Positions 35,128-43,457 are shown, counted from the first letter of the stretch. The stretch: 55,203 bases of DNA from Atopobium sp. UBA6362 (GCA_002440065.1 DJRK01000007.1:10036-65238), one strand, 5' to 3'. Numbers and translations: made by a program. The notes: generated from the letters alone by a model not told the origin.

Positions 35128-35703
35128 TCAGTTCGCGACGTAGTTAAAAACGGTGTCCCCCAGCTTGATGTACCAGGGGTCGGACTCGGCCGAGCCACCC
35201 GCGTCGGAGGTTTCCTGGTCCTCCTCGGGAACGTTCTCCTGCACGACCTTCGTCTCGCCCTCGGACACGTAGCCGCGGCGACGGGCCTCGTCCTCGATGC
35301 CCTCCTTGGTCTGGAGGCTCGAGATGTCGTCCTTGTACTGCTCGTTGCTCTGGTTGAGCGCATCGAGCTGCTCCTGGAGGGCCGCGCTCGACCGCCACGC
35401 CACGTAGTACTGGCGGGCAGGGCCGTAGATCGCGGCGACGAGCAGCACGACCGCCCCCAGGACGATGAGCTGGCGCGCATGCCCGATCAAGAAGTTCCCG
35501 ATGGCCGCGAAGACTCCCCCGTCCACGGTCTCGTACTGGTGCGCCGCCTCGCGCCGCGGCTCGGCGGGCCTGCGCTCGGACGCCCTGTCGGGGGCCACGC
35601 GGGCCTCACGCATACGCGCCGCGCGCTCCGAGCTGCGGACGCCCCGTCGGGCGCTACGCTCGCTACGCGCGCTTGACCTGGTGTTTTGCGTGGTGTCTCT
35701 CAT
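35128..35703 (-). CDS. divIC: Septum formation initiator (DivIC/FtsB family)
   Basis: The 191-residue bitopic membrane protein has a long basic cytoplasmic N-terminus rich in Arg/Ser (residues 1-70) and one membrane helix (about 78-97). An extracellular coiled coil follows (LQEQLDALNQSNEQYKDDIS, about 107-126) with a short conserved EDEARRRGYVSEGE tail. This is the FtsB/DivIC plan; the protein bridges the FtsQ/FtsL divisome subcomplex. The extended N-terminus is common in actinobacteria. Neighbours mazG and ppx match a frequently conserved actinobacterial order. Confidence 0.88.
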   Translation of the reverse strand: MRDTTQNTRSSARSERSARRGVRSSERAARMREARVAPDRASERRPAEPRREAAHQYETVDGGVFAAIGNFLIGHARQLIVLGAVVLLVAAIYGPARQYYVAWRSSAALQEQLDALNQSNEQYKDDISSLQTKEGIEDEARRRGYVSEGETKVVQENVPEEDQETSDAGGSAESDPWYIKLGDTVFNYVAN

Positions 35704-35800
35704 GCCGTCGCTTCGTTTGGGGTGTGTTTCGGGCCGCGCGGCGAGAACCGCGCATCTGGGCTTCTAGTTATACCAGAGGGCCCGCCGCGCGCCGCGGCGC

Positions 35801-36763
35801 TTAGCGAGTCTCCTCAGCCTTCGCACGGTCCCAGAGCTCGTTCTGCTCGGCGGTCGAGAAATCCGCGAGGTCGCAGCCCGACTCGCGAGCGAGCTCCTCC
35901 ATGCGCGCCCAGCGCCGACGGAACTTGCGGTTGGACGCGGCGAGGGCCTCCTCGGCGTCGATCCCTTCTTTGCGCGCGACGTTTACCAGGGCAAAGAGCA
36001 GGTCGCCGAACTCCTCGGCCGCGGCCTGCGAACCCGGCTCCTCCGCCTCGAACTCCGCGCGCTCCTCCGCGACCTTGTCCCAGACATCGGCCGTCGTCTC
36101 CCACTCGAAGCCGGCCTTCGCCGCGCGCTTGGAGATCTTCTGGGCCTGCATCAGGGCGGGCAGGCTGGCCGGCACGGAGTCAAGAAGCCCCGCGGCCTCC
36201 CCGCCCGCGAGCTCGCCGCGGGCCTCGCGCTCCAGGCGCTTCACGTCGTCCCAGATGTCGAGGACGGCCGGCGCGTCGGGGGCCGGGGCGTCGAAGCCGC
36301 TGGTCTTCTCGGCATCGGCCTCGCCGGCCTCCGCCTCGGCCGCAAGGTCGCCAAAGACGTGCGGGTGCCGGCGCACGAGCTTCTCGTTCAGGCCCCGGGC
36401 CACGTCGTCGATGTCGAACTCGCCCGCGTCCTCGGCTATCTGCGCGTGAAGAAGCACCTGCTCGAGCACGTCGCCGAGCTCCTCGCACAGGTGCGCGTCG
36501 TCGCGGGCGTCGATGGCGTCCACGGCCTCGTAGGCCTCCTCGACCATGTTGCGCGTGATGCTCCCGTGGGTCTGCTCGCGATCCCACGGGCAGCCGTCGG
36601 CCTGGCGAAGGCGCCAAATGGTGCGGATGAGGCGGTCCATCTGCGGGTGACCCGCCGGGGCCTCCGCGCGCGAGGCGTTCTGCCCGTCCACCAGGTCGGA
36701 CAGCAGCCGCCCGTCCTCGAGCCTGCACTCCGGCTGCCCGAACTTCCCCGCCTCGAACCTCAT
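35801..36763 (-). CDS. mazG: Nucleoside triphosphate pyrophosphohydrolase MazG
   Basis: The 320-residue protein has two MazG domains, as in the long bacterial form. The first carries CPWDREQTH (58-66), EEAYE (75-79) and EELGD (94-98), the Mg-binding E-E-x-x-E/E-x-x-D set. The second has AAEEFGDLLFALVN near residue 255. It hydrolyses NTPs to NMP and PPi and may lower ppGpp or remove damaged nucleotides. The ATG at 36763 has a GAGAGGAG ribosome-binding site; an upstream in-frame GTG is less likely. It leads the mazG-divIC-ppx block. Confidence 0.93.
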   Translation of the reverse strand: MRFEAGKFGQPECRLEDGRLLSDLVDGQNASRAEAPAGHPQMDRLIRTIWRLRQADGCPWDREQTHGSITRNMVEEAYEAVDAIDARDDAHLCEELGDVLEQVLLHAQIAEDAGEFDIDDVARGLNEKLVRRHPHVFGDLAAEAEAGEADAEKTSGFDAPAPDAPAVLDIWDDVKRLEREARGELAGGEAAGLLDSVPASLPALMQAQKISKRAAKAGFEWETTADVWDKVAEERAEFEAEEPGSQAAAEEFGDLLFALVNVARKEGIDAEEALAASNRKFRRRWARMEELARESGCDLADFSTAEQNELWDRAKAEETR

Positions 36764-36786
36764 CTTTGCTCCTCTCGCCACAACTC

Positions 36787-36809
36787 AATTTGGGGTCCGA
36801 CCCCAAATT
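36787..36809. repeat. 23-bp palindrome AATTTGGGGTCCGACCCCAAATT (copy 5)
   Basis: A perfect single unit between the GntR stop (36820) and the mazG start (36763). Confidence 0.9.
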
Positions 36810-36819
36810 GAGTCTCCGG

Positions 36820-37539
36820 TTAAATGTCGAAAGCGTATCGGCTTCCCACATAGTACTGGCGAGCGATGGCAATCGGTTGGCCATCTTTATCCAAAAAATG
36901 CGCGTTCATGTAGAGCAACGGGGCCTTAGCGGGAACCTGCAGAAGACTCGCCCGTTCAGCCGAAGCGGCGACAGCTTCAAGGGTCAAGCGGTTGTTCGAC
37001 ACCGGCCGCCTCCCACTCGAGGCCTCGATGGCATCGAAGATCGAGACGTTCTCAAGGTCGCTCGTCATCATGCTCTTGAACTCGTCGTAGGGCAGAAAAG
37101 TGTTCTCCTCGTAGATGGGAACGCCATCCGCAGTACGGATGCGCTGCACATACAGGAGCAGCGCATCCTTGCCCAGGTCAAAGAAGCGGCGTTCATCCTC
37201 GCGAATTGGAACGATTTGTCTGCCGATGACCCTGCCCGCCGGCTTTAGCCCCTGAGCGAGGCACATGTCGGTGAACGAGATGAGCCCGTGACCTGTGCGG
37301 CGGAGTTGACGCGAGAAATGCGTCTTGCTCACGAATGTCCCGACCCCTTGCTTCTTTACAAGGAAACCGTTGTTGCACAGGTCCTCGATTGCGCGGCGAA
37401 TGGTGATTCTGCTCGCGCTGAATTCGGCGCAGAGCTCCTGCTCGGAGGGAATCCTTTGCCCCGCCGCATACTCGCCCGCCTCGATGGAGGCCTTGATGCC
37501 CTCGTAGATCTGCTGATACAGCGGCGATGATTTCGCCAT
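36820..37539 (-). CDS. GntR-family (HutC/UTRA) transcriptional regulator
   Basis: The 239-residue protein has a GntR winged helix (about 1-72: YEGIKASIEAGEYAAGQRIP, ELCAEFSASRITIRRAIEDL) followed by a UTRA effector domain (about 85-235). Regulators of this kind sense sugar phosphates or similar ligands and release their operator on binding. The 17-mer AGACGTTATATATGTAT (minus strand, 37591-37575) lies 36 bp upstream, and a close match overlaps the promoter of the adjacent PTS operon, implying autoregulation and control of the PTS. It follows the PTS operon terminator. Confidence 0.92.
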   Translation of the reverse strand: MAKSSPLYQQIYEGIKASIEAGEYAAGQRIPSEQELCAEFSASRITIRRAIEDLCNNGFLVKKQGVGTFVSKTHFSRQLRRTGHGLISFTDMCLAQGLKPAGRVIGRQIVPIREDERRFFDLGKDALLLYVQRIRTADGVPIYEENTFLPYDEFKSMMTSDLENVSIFDAIEASSGRRPVSNNRLTLEAVAASAERASLLQVPAKAPLLYMNAHFLDKDGQPIAIARQYYVGSRYAFDI

Positions 37540-37574
37540 CGGCGTGCTCCTTGCTTACTCAAGCTTTATTTGCA

Positions 37575-37591
37575 ATACATATATAACGTCT
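37575..37591 (-). promoter_or_regulatory. Candidate GntR operator upstream of gntR
   Basis: AGACGTTATATATGTAT on the minus strand matches the PTS-promoter operator AGACGTTATATACGTCT at 15 of 17 positions. Confidence 0.6.
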
Positions 37592-37630
37592 TATAGAAAG
37601 ATACACCCCGGCCCTTACCATACAGGCATG

Positions 37631-37670
37631 AAAAGGGTGGCCGCACAGCATCTGCGCCGTACGGCCACCC
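37631..37670 (-). terminator. Intrinsic terminator after the PTS/SIS operon
   Basis: GGGTGGCCG (37635-37643) and CGGCCACCC (37662-37670) pair. On the minus strand TTTT follows. Confidence 0.75.
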
Positions 37671-37713
37671 AAAAATACAGAACCTTATACCTTGGTTAGC
37701 GCTGGGAAATCCT

Positions 37714-38829
37714 TTACTTTTGCTCGACGTAGTTATCCCGCACACCGTCGAGCTTCTTGCTGCCGATGCGCGCATGGAACAGCGGGTCCTTGGGGATGGA
37801 GGGGTCCACGCCGTGGTCGGCAGCCGCAAAGCAGGACACAACCTGCATCGGGATGATGTACTCCCAGCAAGAGAACAGCGGATCTTCGCAGAACTGCACG
37901 ACACAGTCGAAGTCGGTGGGATTGTCCACCCCCTCAGGCGAGGAGATGAGGTAGTTGTGGCTCGTCCACTCGCTCAAGATCTCGATAAGCTTAAGGGTCC
38001 TCGGCTTATAGTCTCCCTCGGAAGCGAGGTAGAAGAGGTAGCTGTCCTCGCTGATCGAGTTGTAGATACCGTGGAAGAACTCCTCGATATCGTAGCCCGT
38101 CACGCCTACTCGAACGGTCTCGAGCGTCTTCAGGGCTCCTTCGAGAACGTCGCCGTACATACCGTCGTAGCCCACGACGATAATGCGCTTGGCGTCGAAG
38201 AAATCCTTGGAGATGCGGCGGAACCAGGCCACGGAGGCGTCAGTCACGGCGGGGAGGTTTGCGGCGACTTTCTTCATACGGGTGACGTATCCGTCGACGA
38301 CCTTCTGCTCGACCATGCCCTTGGCCTGAGCGAGCTCGGTGAGCATGACCATGAGCGTGGCGATGGAGCCGGCATAGCCCTTGGTCTTGGCGCCGCAGAG
38401 CTCGTTGCCGAGAACCTCAAGGAGGGTCTTGGTCTGGGCATGCTCGAAAACAAGCGCCGTCGGGTTCTCGCTCACCGCAGCGGTGAGCAGGCCGCGCTCG
38501 GCCGCAGCGTCGAGGCCCTCCACCGTCGAGAGGCTCTGTCCGCCTTGGGAGATGCCGATGACCAGGGACTTCTTATCAAAGACCTTCTCGTCGCGAGCAA
38601 AGCGGGTGGGATACATCGGGATGATCTTCCAGCCCGTGAGCTCCTCGAGGTAGAGCTTGGCGGATACGCCGGCATGATAGCTCGTGCCCGACCCAATGAT
38701 GTAGACGGTCTCGATATCGGAATCCTTGAACCGCTCGACAAACTCGGCGCAGATACGGACTCGCTCGTCGATGATGTGGTTCAGGACCGCAGGGGTCTCG
38801 CGAATATAGTCGAACATGATGCTTGCCAT
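37714..38829 (-). CDS. SIS-domain sugar-phosphate deglycase/isomerase (FrlB/GfrF-like)
   Basis: The 371-residue protein has two SIS (sugar isomerase) domains. In the first, YIIGSGTSYHAGVSAKLYLE (about 44-63) and VIGISQGGQSLSTVE form the phosphosugar pocket; the second begins IIVVGYDGMYGDVLEGALK. It lacks the glutaminase domain of GlmS. Relatives include fructoselysine-6-phosphate deglycase (FrlB) and the Gfr deglycases, which are encoded beside mannose-type PTS genes as here. The substrate is therefore plausibly a phosphorylated Amadori compound (inference). The ATG overlaps the stop of the EIID gene by one base (TAATG). It is the last gene of the operon. Confidence 0.8.
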   Translation of the reverse strand: MASIMFDYIRETPAVLNHIIDERVRICAEFVERFKDSDIETVYIIGSGTSYHAGVSAKLYLEELTGWKIIPMYPTRFARDEKVFDKKSLVIGISQGGQSLSTVEGLDAAAERGLLTAAVSENPTALVFEHAQTKTLLEVLGNELCGAKTKGYAGSIATLMVMLTELAQAKGMVEQKVVDGYVTRMKKVAANLPAVTDASVAWFRRISKDFFDAKRIIVVGYDGMYGDVLEGALKTLETVRVGVTGYDIEEFFHGIYNSISEDSYLFYLASEGDYKPRTLKLIEILSEWTSHNYLISSPEGVDNPTDFDCVVQFCEDPLFSCWEYIIPMQVVSCFAAADHGVDPSIPKDPLFHARIGSKKLDGVRDNYVEQK

Positions 38830-39672
38830 TAGAGCACTCCAATGAACGCGCCGAGGATACCGGCGATGATGAGGCCGAACATGACCGTGGTGGTCTTAAC
38901 GCCCTTCTTGAGCAGCCCGAAGCAACCGAAGGTCAAACCGAGCGGCAGGATGGAGGGCAGAATTTGGTCGAAGATGCTCTGGAGCTCGACGCTCGTCTCG
39001 CCGATGGCGATGACAAGCGGCGTGCTGAACGTGACCATGGATGCGATCATGGCGCCGACGACGCAGAGGCCGAGAATCTTCGCGCAGTTGGTCAACAGCT
39101 CGATCGTGCCCGATTCCTGCATGGACTCGATGAAGCCGATGCCGCTCTTGTAGCCGATCTTCAATCCGTAGTAACGGGCGAGAAGCGCCGGGACGTTGAA
39201 GATGAGCAGGAAGAGGATGGCGCCGAGAATGGAGCCCTGGGAAGCGAGGCCGCAGCCCACGCCGGCCGCGATGACACGGAATGTGCCCCAGAAGAACGAG
39301 TCGCCGATGCCGGCTATGGGGCCCATGAGTGCGGTCTTGAGGGAAGTGATGGACTCGACGTCGAAGGGGCGGCCCTTCGAGCTCAGCCTTGCGGTTCTCC
39401 TCCTCCATGGCCACGCAGGCACCCGTGATGAAGGTCACGACTTGGGGCGTCGTATTGAAGAACGAGAGGTGACGGGCAATGGCCTCAGCGCGCTCGTGGT
39501 CGTCAGGGTAGAGGCGATCGAGCACGGGAAGAAGCGAGTAGCAGAAGCCGACATTCTGCATACGCTCGTAGTTGAAGGACGCCTGCAGCGGGAACGAGCG
39601 CCAGAACACCTTGCGCATATCGCCCTTGGTTACGAGGCCGCCCTCCTTGATGGGCTCATCGAGATTCGCCAT
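38829..39672 (-). pseudogene. PTS mannose-family EIID component, frameshifted
   Basis: The 5' part (39672 to about 39380) encodes a normal EIID start (KGDMRKVFWRSFPLQASFNY, ending AMEEENRKAELEG). The 3' part is in the next frame and encodes the rest (RPFDVESITSLKTALMGPIA, GIGDSFFWGT, a series of membrane helices, ending GAFIGVL). The shift lies in GAAGGGCCGCCCCTTC (about 39366-39381). Removing one base there gives a continuous protein of about 280 residues, the usual EIID length. Both halves look intact, so this may be a sequencing or assembly error rather than decay. EIID forms the membrane channel with EIIC. Confidence 0.85.
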
Positions 39673-40469
39673 TACAGCTCACCATCCAAGTCGTCGGGTT
39701 CAGCGGTCCGGGCGGAGACGGCTAAGCCGTCCATCTCCGCCTTGTGCTTAACGGAGGTCTGATACACCACGTAGGCGATAATGGCGCCCACGATGGCCAC
39801 GCCGGTGGTGCTCACGCCGAGCAGGGCGGTGAGCACGAAGCCCACGAAGAGGTAGGCGGCATTCGTCTTGTCGAAGAGCAGGTTCATGAGGATTGCGATT
39901 CCGAGCGCGGGGAGCATTCCGCTCGCGACCTCAAAACCGTGCAGGAGCTGGTCGGGCAGCCAGTCCACGAAGTCGCTGATGACCTGGGAGCCGAGCAGGA
40001 CGCCGAGGAAGACCACGAGGAACCAGGTGATCCAGAAGAGGCCGGCGCCGCCCCAGAGGGCACGAGTCACCTTACGGGAGTCGCCGTCTTCCGTGGCCTT
40101 GTCGGCGATCCGGCAGAACCCGAGGTTGAGTGTACGGTCGAGGATGCCGAGCAGCTGGCCCAGGGTCGCAATGGGCAGCGCGAGGGCAACGGCGGTGCCG
40201 GTGTCCAGACCGGACATGATAGCGAACGCCGTGGAGAGAATGCCTCCGCAGACGACGTCGGGCGGAACGGCGGCGCCGATGCCCACCGCCCCCATCATCA
40301 CAAGCTCAACAGAAGCGCCCATCGTGATGCCTGTGGGCAAGTCTCCGAGAATAAGGCCCACGAGGGGTCCGAGCACAATCGGCCTTTCGAACATGGTTTG
40401 GCCGGCCACGCGACCATCCCACATTCCAAAGCCCGCCAAAATGCCCAAGAGAAGGGCTTTCAGGACCAT
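39672..40469 (-). CDS. PTS mannose-family EIIC component
   Basis: The 265-residue membrane protein has the EIIC-Man pattern: DGRVAGQTMFERPIVLGPL near the N-terminus, GITMGASVELVMMGAVGIGA and PPDVVCGGIL, with about seven to eight hydrophobic segments. With EIID it forms the sugar-transporting unit. AGGAGG ribosome-binding site at the ATG 40469; stop overlaps the EIID start by 1 bp. The 139-bp gap from EIIB is the largest in the operon. Confidence 0.93.
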   Translation of the reverse strand: MVLKALLLGILAGFGMWDGRVAGQTMFERPIVLGPLVGLILGDLPTGITMGASVELVMMGAVGIGAAVPPDVVCGGILSTAFAIMSGLDTGTAVALALPIATLGQLLGILDRTLNLGFCRIADKATEDGDSRKVTRALWGGAGLFWITWFLVVFLGVLLGSQVISDFVDWLPDQLLHGFEVASGMLPALGIAILMNLLFDKTNAAYLFVGFVLTALLGVSTTGVAIVGAIIAYVVYQTSVKHKAEMDGLAVSARTAEPDDLDGEL

Positions 40470-40608
40470 GATTACCTCCTAATACGTGCGTACTTCTTTC
40501 CAAGTGCATTTCTCGCGAAAAAACGTAGCGAGAGGTCGGCGGCATGGCGCCGGCCGTGCGCCTTCCGCTGATCGCCAGTTATTTAGTTATGGGCAGAAGA
40601 GCCGGGGG

Positions 40609-41094
40609 CTATGCGCCAAAAGCCCGCTTGATGGCCGCGAGGTCCTGGGGGCTCTGGTCCGGCGTGGATTGAAGGGTCACTTTGCAGCCCAAGGCATCAA
40701 TCCGGTCGAGGGCGGCCACGTCCGCGGCATCCAGGAAGACCTGCGGAGCGACCTGCTTTCGCTCTCCCGAGCGGCGAATCCCGCCGAGGCAGACGTGCCT
40801 GACCTCGGGACACTCCTCGACGATGCGGGCCGCGTCCTCGGGGCTCGCGCAAACAACGAATATCTTGCGGGGAGCATGCTTGGGGTTGTTGATCACGAGG
40901 ATAGCGCCCGCAACGGACTTGACGGAGAGCACTGCCTGGGGAGGTTTGGCGAGCTTGAAAGCAGATTGCATAAGAGAATCCTTTGCAGCGCGGTCGTTCG
41001 CCACAACGATGGTGTCCGCGCCGAGATGAGAGGTCCAACTCACCGCCACCTGGCCGTGGATCAGCCTGTCGTCCACACGAAGAAGCTCAATCAT
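40609..41094 (-). CDS. PTS mannose-family EIIB component
   Basis: The 161-residue cytoplasmic protein begins with the EIIB-Man signature RVDDRLIHGQV. His13 is the residue that accepts phosphate from EIIA and passes it to the sugar. The length is normal for the family. It lies 51 bp after EIIA, with an AAGGAG ribosome-binding site. Confidence 0.95.
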   Translation of the reverse strand: MIELLRVDDRLIHGQVAVSWTSHLGADTIVVANDRAAKDSLMQSAFKLAKPPQAVLSVKSVAGAILVINNPKHAPRKIFVVCASPEDAARIVEECPEVRHVCLGGIRRSGERKQVAPQVFLDAADVAALDRIDALGCKVTLQSTPDQSPQDLAAIKRAFGA

Positions 41095-41145
41095 TTGATT
41101 ACCTTTCTCCTTGATTCGGGCCCGTGTGCATCCCCGCCCCGATCT

Positions 41146-41598
41146 CTAAAGCTCGTCCGAGTCTGCATCCAGCGGGTCCTCGCCGCGGGGAACAAGGTCA
41201 TCGAGAAGGCCGATCCCTTCTTTCGACGTCGCTGCCGCCTCGCGAACCAGCGAGGCGTTGCCCACGGGATCGCCCTTGACGAGCGGGAGCAGCGAGACTT
41301 CCAGGAGCATCCCGAGATTCAATCCGGCGGCAAACACAACGTCAGGGCGGCTCTCTCGCACGAGTAGCGCGGCCTGCGTCGTACTGCCGCCGGGAATATC
41401 GGTGAGCACCACCGTCGGGTTCTCCCTATCAAGGGAGTCGATCGTTTCCTCGATCATGCCCGCAATCGCGTCAATCGTCTCTGTCGCGGTAACGCTCACC
41501 ACGGCGGTTTCGCATGGGTTTCCCATAATGAGCCTGAGGGAGCTTAGGATTCCCTCGGCAAAACCGGCATGCGTGACCAAAACAAGATTGTTTGCCAT
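41146..41598 (-). CDS. PTS mannose-family EIIA component
   Basis: The 150-residue cytoplasmic protein with the EIIA-Man fold: VLVTHAGFAEG carries the phosphorylated His10, and TDIPGGSTTQAALL is the conserved loop. The last about 15 residues are acidic. It is the first gene of the IIA-IIB-IIC-IID-SIS operon. Its promoter (TTGCGA, 17-bp spacer, TATAAC on the minus strand, about 41645-41673) overlaps the candidate GntR operator. Confidence 0.94.
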   Translation of the reverse strand: MANNLVLVTHAGFAEGILSSLRLIMGNPCETAVVSVTATETIDAIAGMIEETIDSLDRENPTVVLTDIPGGSTTQAALLVRESRPDVVFAAGLNLGMLLEVSLLPLVKGDPVGNASLVREAAATSKEGIGLLDDLVPRGEDPLDADSDEL

Positions 41599-41640
41599 TG
41601 TGTCCTCTCACCGCTTTGTCGAACGCTCTGAGTTGTTGAT

Positions 41641-41661
41641 ATAGACGTTATATACGTCTTA
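41641..41661 (-). promoter_or_regulatory. Candidate GntR operator overlapping the PTS promoter
   Basis: Inverted repeat AGACGT-TATAT-ACGTCT (41643-41659). It covers the proposed -10 element of the PTS operon, so bound repressor would block transcription. Confidence 0.65.
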
Positions 41662-41777
41662 GGTATAGTTCGCAATTGATTTTGTTTTCGTTTGCTTTAA
41701 CTCTCTGTGAACGGTGTGTTTTTTGCCGCAAGAGGTATTATTCGATTTCATCTTGCAACCAATTGTTTGTTGTTATA

Positions 41778-41801
41778 GACGTCTTATTGTTACAAGACGT
41801 C
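41778..41801 (+). promoter_or_regulatory. Candidate GntR operator upstream of the YitT-family gene
   Basis: GACGTCTT (41778-41785) and AAGACGTC (41794-41801) form a perfect 8-bp inverted repeat sharing the GACGT half-site. It overlaps a possible promoter (TTGTTT, 16-bp spacer, TATTGT at 41785-41790) and ends 17 bp before the ATG. Confidence 0.5.
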
Positions 41802-41818
41802 ATATAAGGAGCTTCACC

Positions 41819-42868
41819 ATGAAGAAAAACGCGCTCAAAGCGCTCTCGCTCAAGGGCGGCAAGCCCTCGAGCTCGCCCGCGCCGGACCACGAGCTTCGCC
41901 ACGCCGAGGTGACGCCGCACGAGGCGGAACCTGCCTACGAGGGTGCCCCGCTCATCCAGGCCGAGAAGCTCCTCTCGCCCGAGGAGGCCGAGCGCAGCGA
42001 GCGCGCCGTCGACGAGCGCGACCACACGAGCACCCTCAAGGTCGCCGTCATGCTCAACTTCGCCGTGATCATGGCCGCGCTCTCCTACGTGCTCTTCACG
42101 GCGCCGAACCACCTCGCGCTCGGCGGGGCGTCGGGCCTCTCGATCGTGGTCTCGGCGCTCGTCCCCGGCCTCCCGAACACCGTGGCGCTCTGGGCGATCA
42201 ACCTCGTGGCGGTAACGGTGGGCCTCGTGCTTCTTGGCAAGAAGACCGTGGCGTGGAGCGTGGCCGCCTCTCTCATGCTCTCGGTCTACGTCTCGGTCTT
42301 CTCGCAGCTCATGCCCATCAAGCAGTCGATCACGGGCGACCTGTGGATCGACTTGGTCTGCGCCGTCGTCCTCACCGCCGTGAGCGCCGCGATGGCCTAC
42401 AGCGTGGGCGCCTCCACCGGCGGGACCGACATCATCATCGTGGCGATCTCCAAGTTCACGAGCCTCACCACGGGCAACGCGACGCTGCTCGTGAACTCGC
42501 TCTCGGTCATCGGCGGCCTGGCGCTCTTTGACACGCGCACGGGCATCTACTGCGTGGTCGGCCTGCTGATCATGACCGTGGTCGTAAACGACGTCCTGGA
42601 TTCCTTGAAGCAGCACAAGATCGTGACCGTCATCTGCAAGCAGCCCGCACGCGTGGAGGAGTTCATCGTGCGCGACCTGTGCCGCACGGCCACGGTGAGC
42701 GAGGCGTACGGCGCCTACTCGGGCAACAAGGTCACGAGCATCATGACGGTCCTGAACCCGCGCGAGACCCTGCGCCTCGAGCGCCACGTCCGCTCGCTCG
42801 ACCCCGAGGCGTTCATCACCTACGTGAACACCTCCCAGCTCACCGGCCGCGGCTTCCGCTGGGTCTAA
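41819..42868 (+). CDS. YitT-family membrane protein with DUF2179 domain
   Basis: The 349-residue protein has a polar, acidic N-terminal region (about 1-70). About five to six membrane helices follow, with YVLFTAPNHLALGGASGLS and SVGASTGGTDIIIVAIS, both typical of the YitT family. The C-terminal DUF2179 domain (about 270-349) includes EEFIVRDLCRTATV and ends in LTGRGFRWV. Family function is unknown; such proteins are proposed transporters. AAGGAG ribosome-binding site before ATG 41819. It is divergent from the PTS operon, and its promoter carries a GACGTC-type inverted repeat, so co-regulation by the GntR protein is possible. Confidence 0.87.
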   Translation: MKKNALKALSLKGGKPSSSPAPDHELRHAEVTPHEAEPAYEGAPLIQAEKLLSPEEAERSERAVDERDHTSTLKVAVMLNFAVIMAALSYVLFTAPNHLALGGASGLSIVVSALVPGLPNTVALWAINLVAVTVGLVLLGKKTVAWSVAASLMLSVYVSVFSQLMPIKQSITGDLWIDLVCAVVLTAVSAAMAYSVGASTGGTDIIIVAISKFTSLTTGNATLLVNSLSVIGGLALFDTRTGIYCVVGLLIMTVVVNDVLDSLKQHKIVTVICKQPARVEEFIVRDLCRTATVSEAYGAYSGNKVTSIMTVLNPRETLRLERHVRSLDPEAFITYVNTSQLTGRGFRWV

Positions 42869-42872
42869 ACGC

Positions 42873-42915
42873 AATTTGGGGTCGGACCCCAAATTAACTT
42901 AGGGTCCGACCCCGT
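42873..42915. repeat. Dimer of the AATTTGGGG palindrome (copy 6)
   Basis: A perfect unit (42873-42895) followed by AACTTAGGGTCCGACCCC, the same arrangement as copy 4. It fills the gap between the convergent YitT-family and EIIA genes. Confidence 0.85.
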
Positions 42916-42935
42916 GCTTGGTCCTAGGCCAGGCC

Positions 42936-43391
42936 CTAGGACTCGATACCGGCGTTGATCGCGTCGGCGATGACCTGGCGGTCGTCGGAGGTGCGCAGGA
43001 GCTCCTTGAACTCCTCGCGCATGAGCAGGACGGCGGTCTTGGACAGCAGTTTGATGTGCGTCGTGCCCGCCTCGGAATCGGGGACGAGCAGTGCCATGGC
43101 GATGTCGACAGGCTGACCATCGAAGGACGGCCACTCGAGGGCAACGTCGTTCTTGAAGACGATGACGGCGGCATGGTCGATGGCCGCGCTCTTGGCGTGC
43201 GGCACGGCAAAGCCCTCGGTCATGCCCGTCTCGCCCATATCCTCGCGCTCGAGGAACGCCTGGTAGACGGCCTCGGGATCGGCGGTGATGCCCAGCTCGC
43301 CGGCACGGTCGGCGAGGAAGCGGAGAACCTCCTCGCGGCTCTGCGCGCTCTGGCCGACAAAGACGTTCTCTTCCTTGACGAAGTCGCTCAT
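42936..43391 (-). CDS. PTS fructose/mannitol-type EIIA protein
   Basis: The 151-residue stand-alone PTS_EIIA_2 domain. The phosphorylation site is His65 in GFAVPHAKS, and HIKLLSKTAVLL is the conserved C-terminal helix. ATG 43391 has a GAGAGGGGAG ribosome-binding site. No EIIB or EIIC lies beside it. The nearest possible partner is the fructose-type EIIC fragment at 53.8 kb, but a regulatory role (PtsN-like) is also possible. Confidence 0.9.
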   Translation of the reverse strand: MSDFVKEENVFVGQSAQSREEVLRFLADRAGELGITADPEAVYQAFLEREDMGETGMTEGFAVPHAKSAAIDHAAVIVFKNDVALEWPSFDGQPVDIAMALLVPDSEAGTTHIKLLSKTAVLLMREEFKELLRTSDDRQVIADAINAGIES

Positions 43392-43457
43392 GGGACTCCC
43401 CTCTCTGTGAAAACTCACAATGTTTTATCTAACAGCCCGGGCTCCCCGGCCCGGCCG

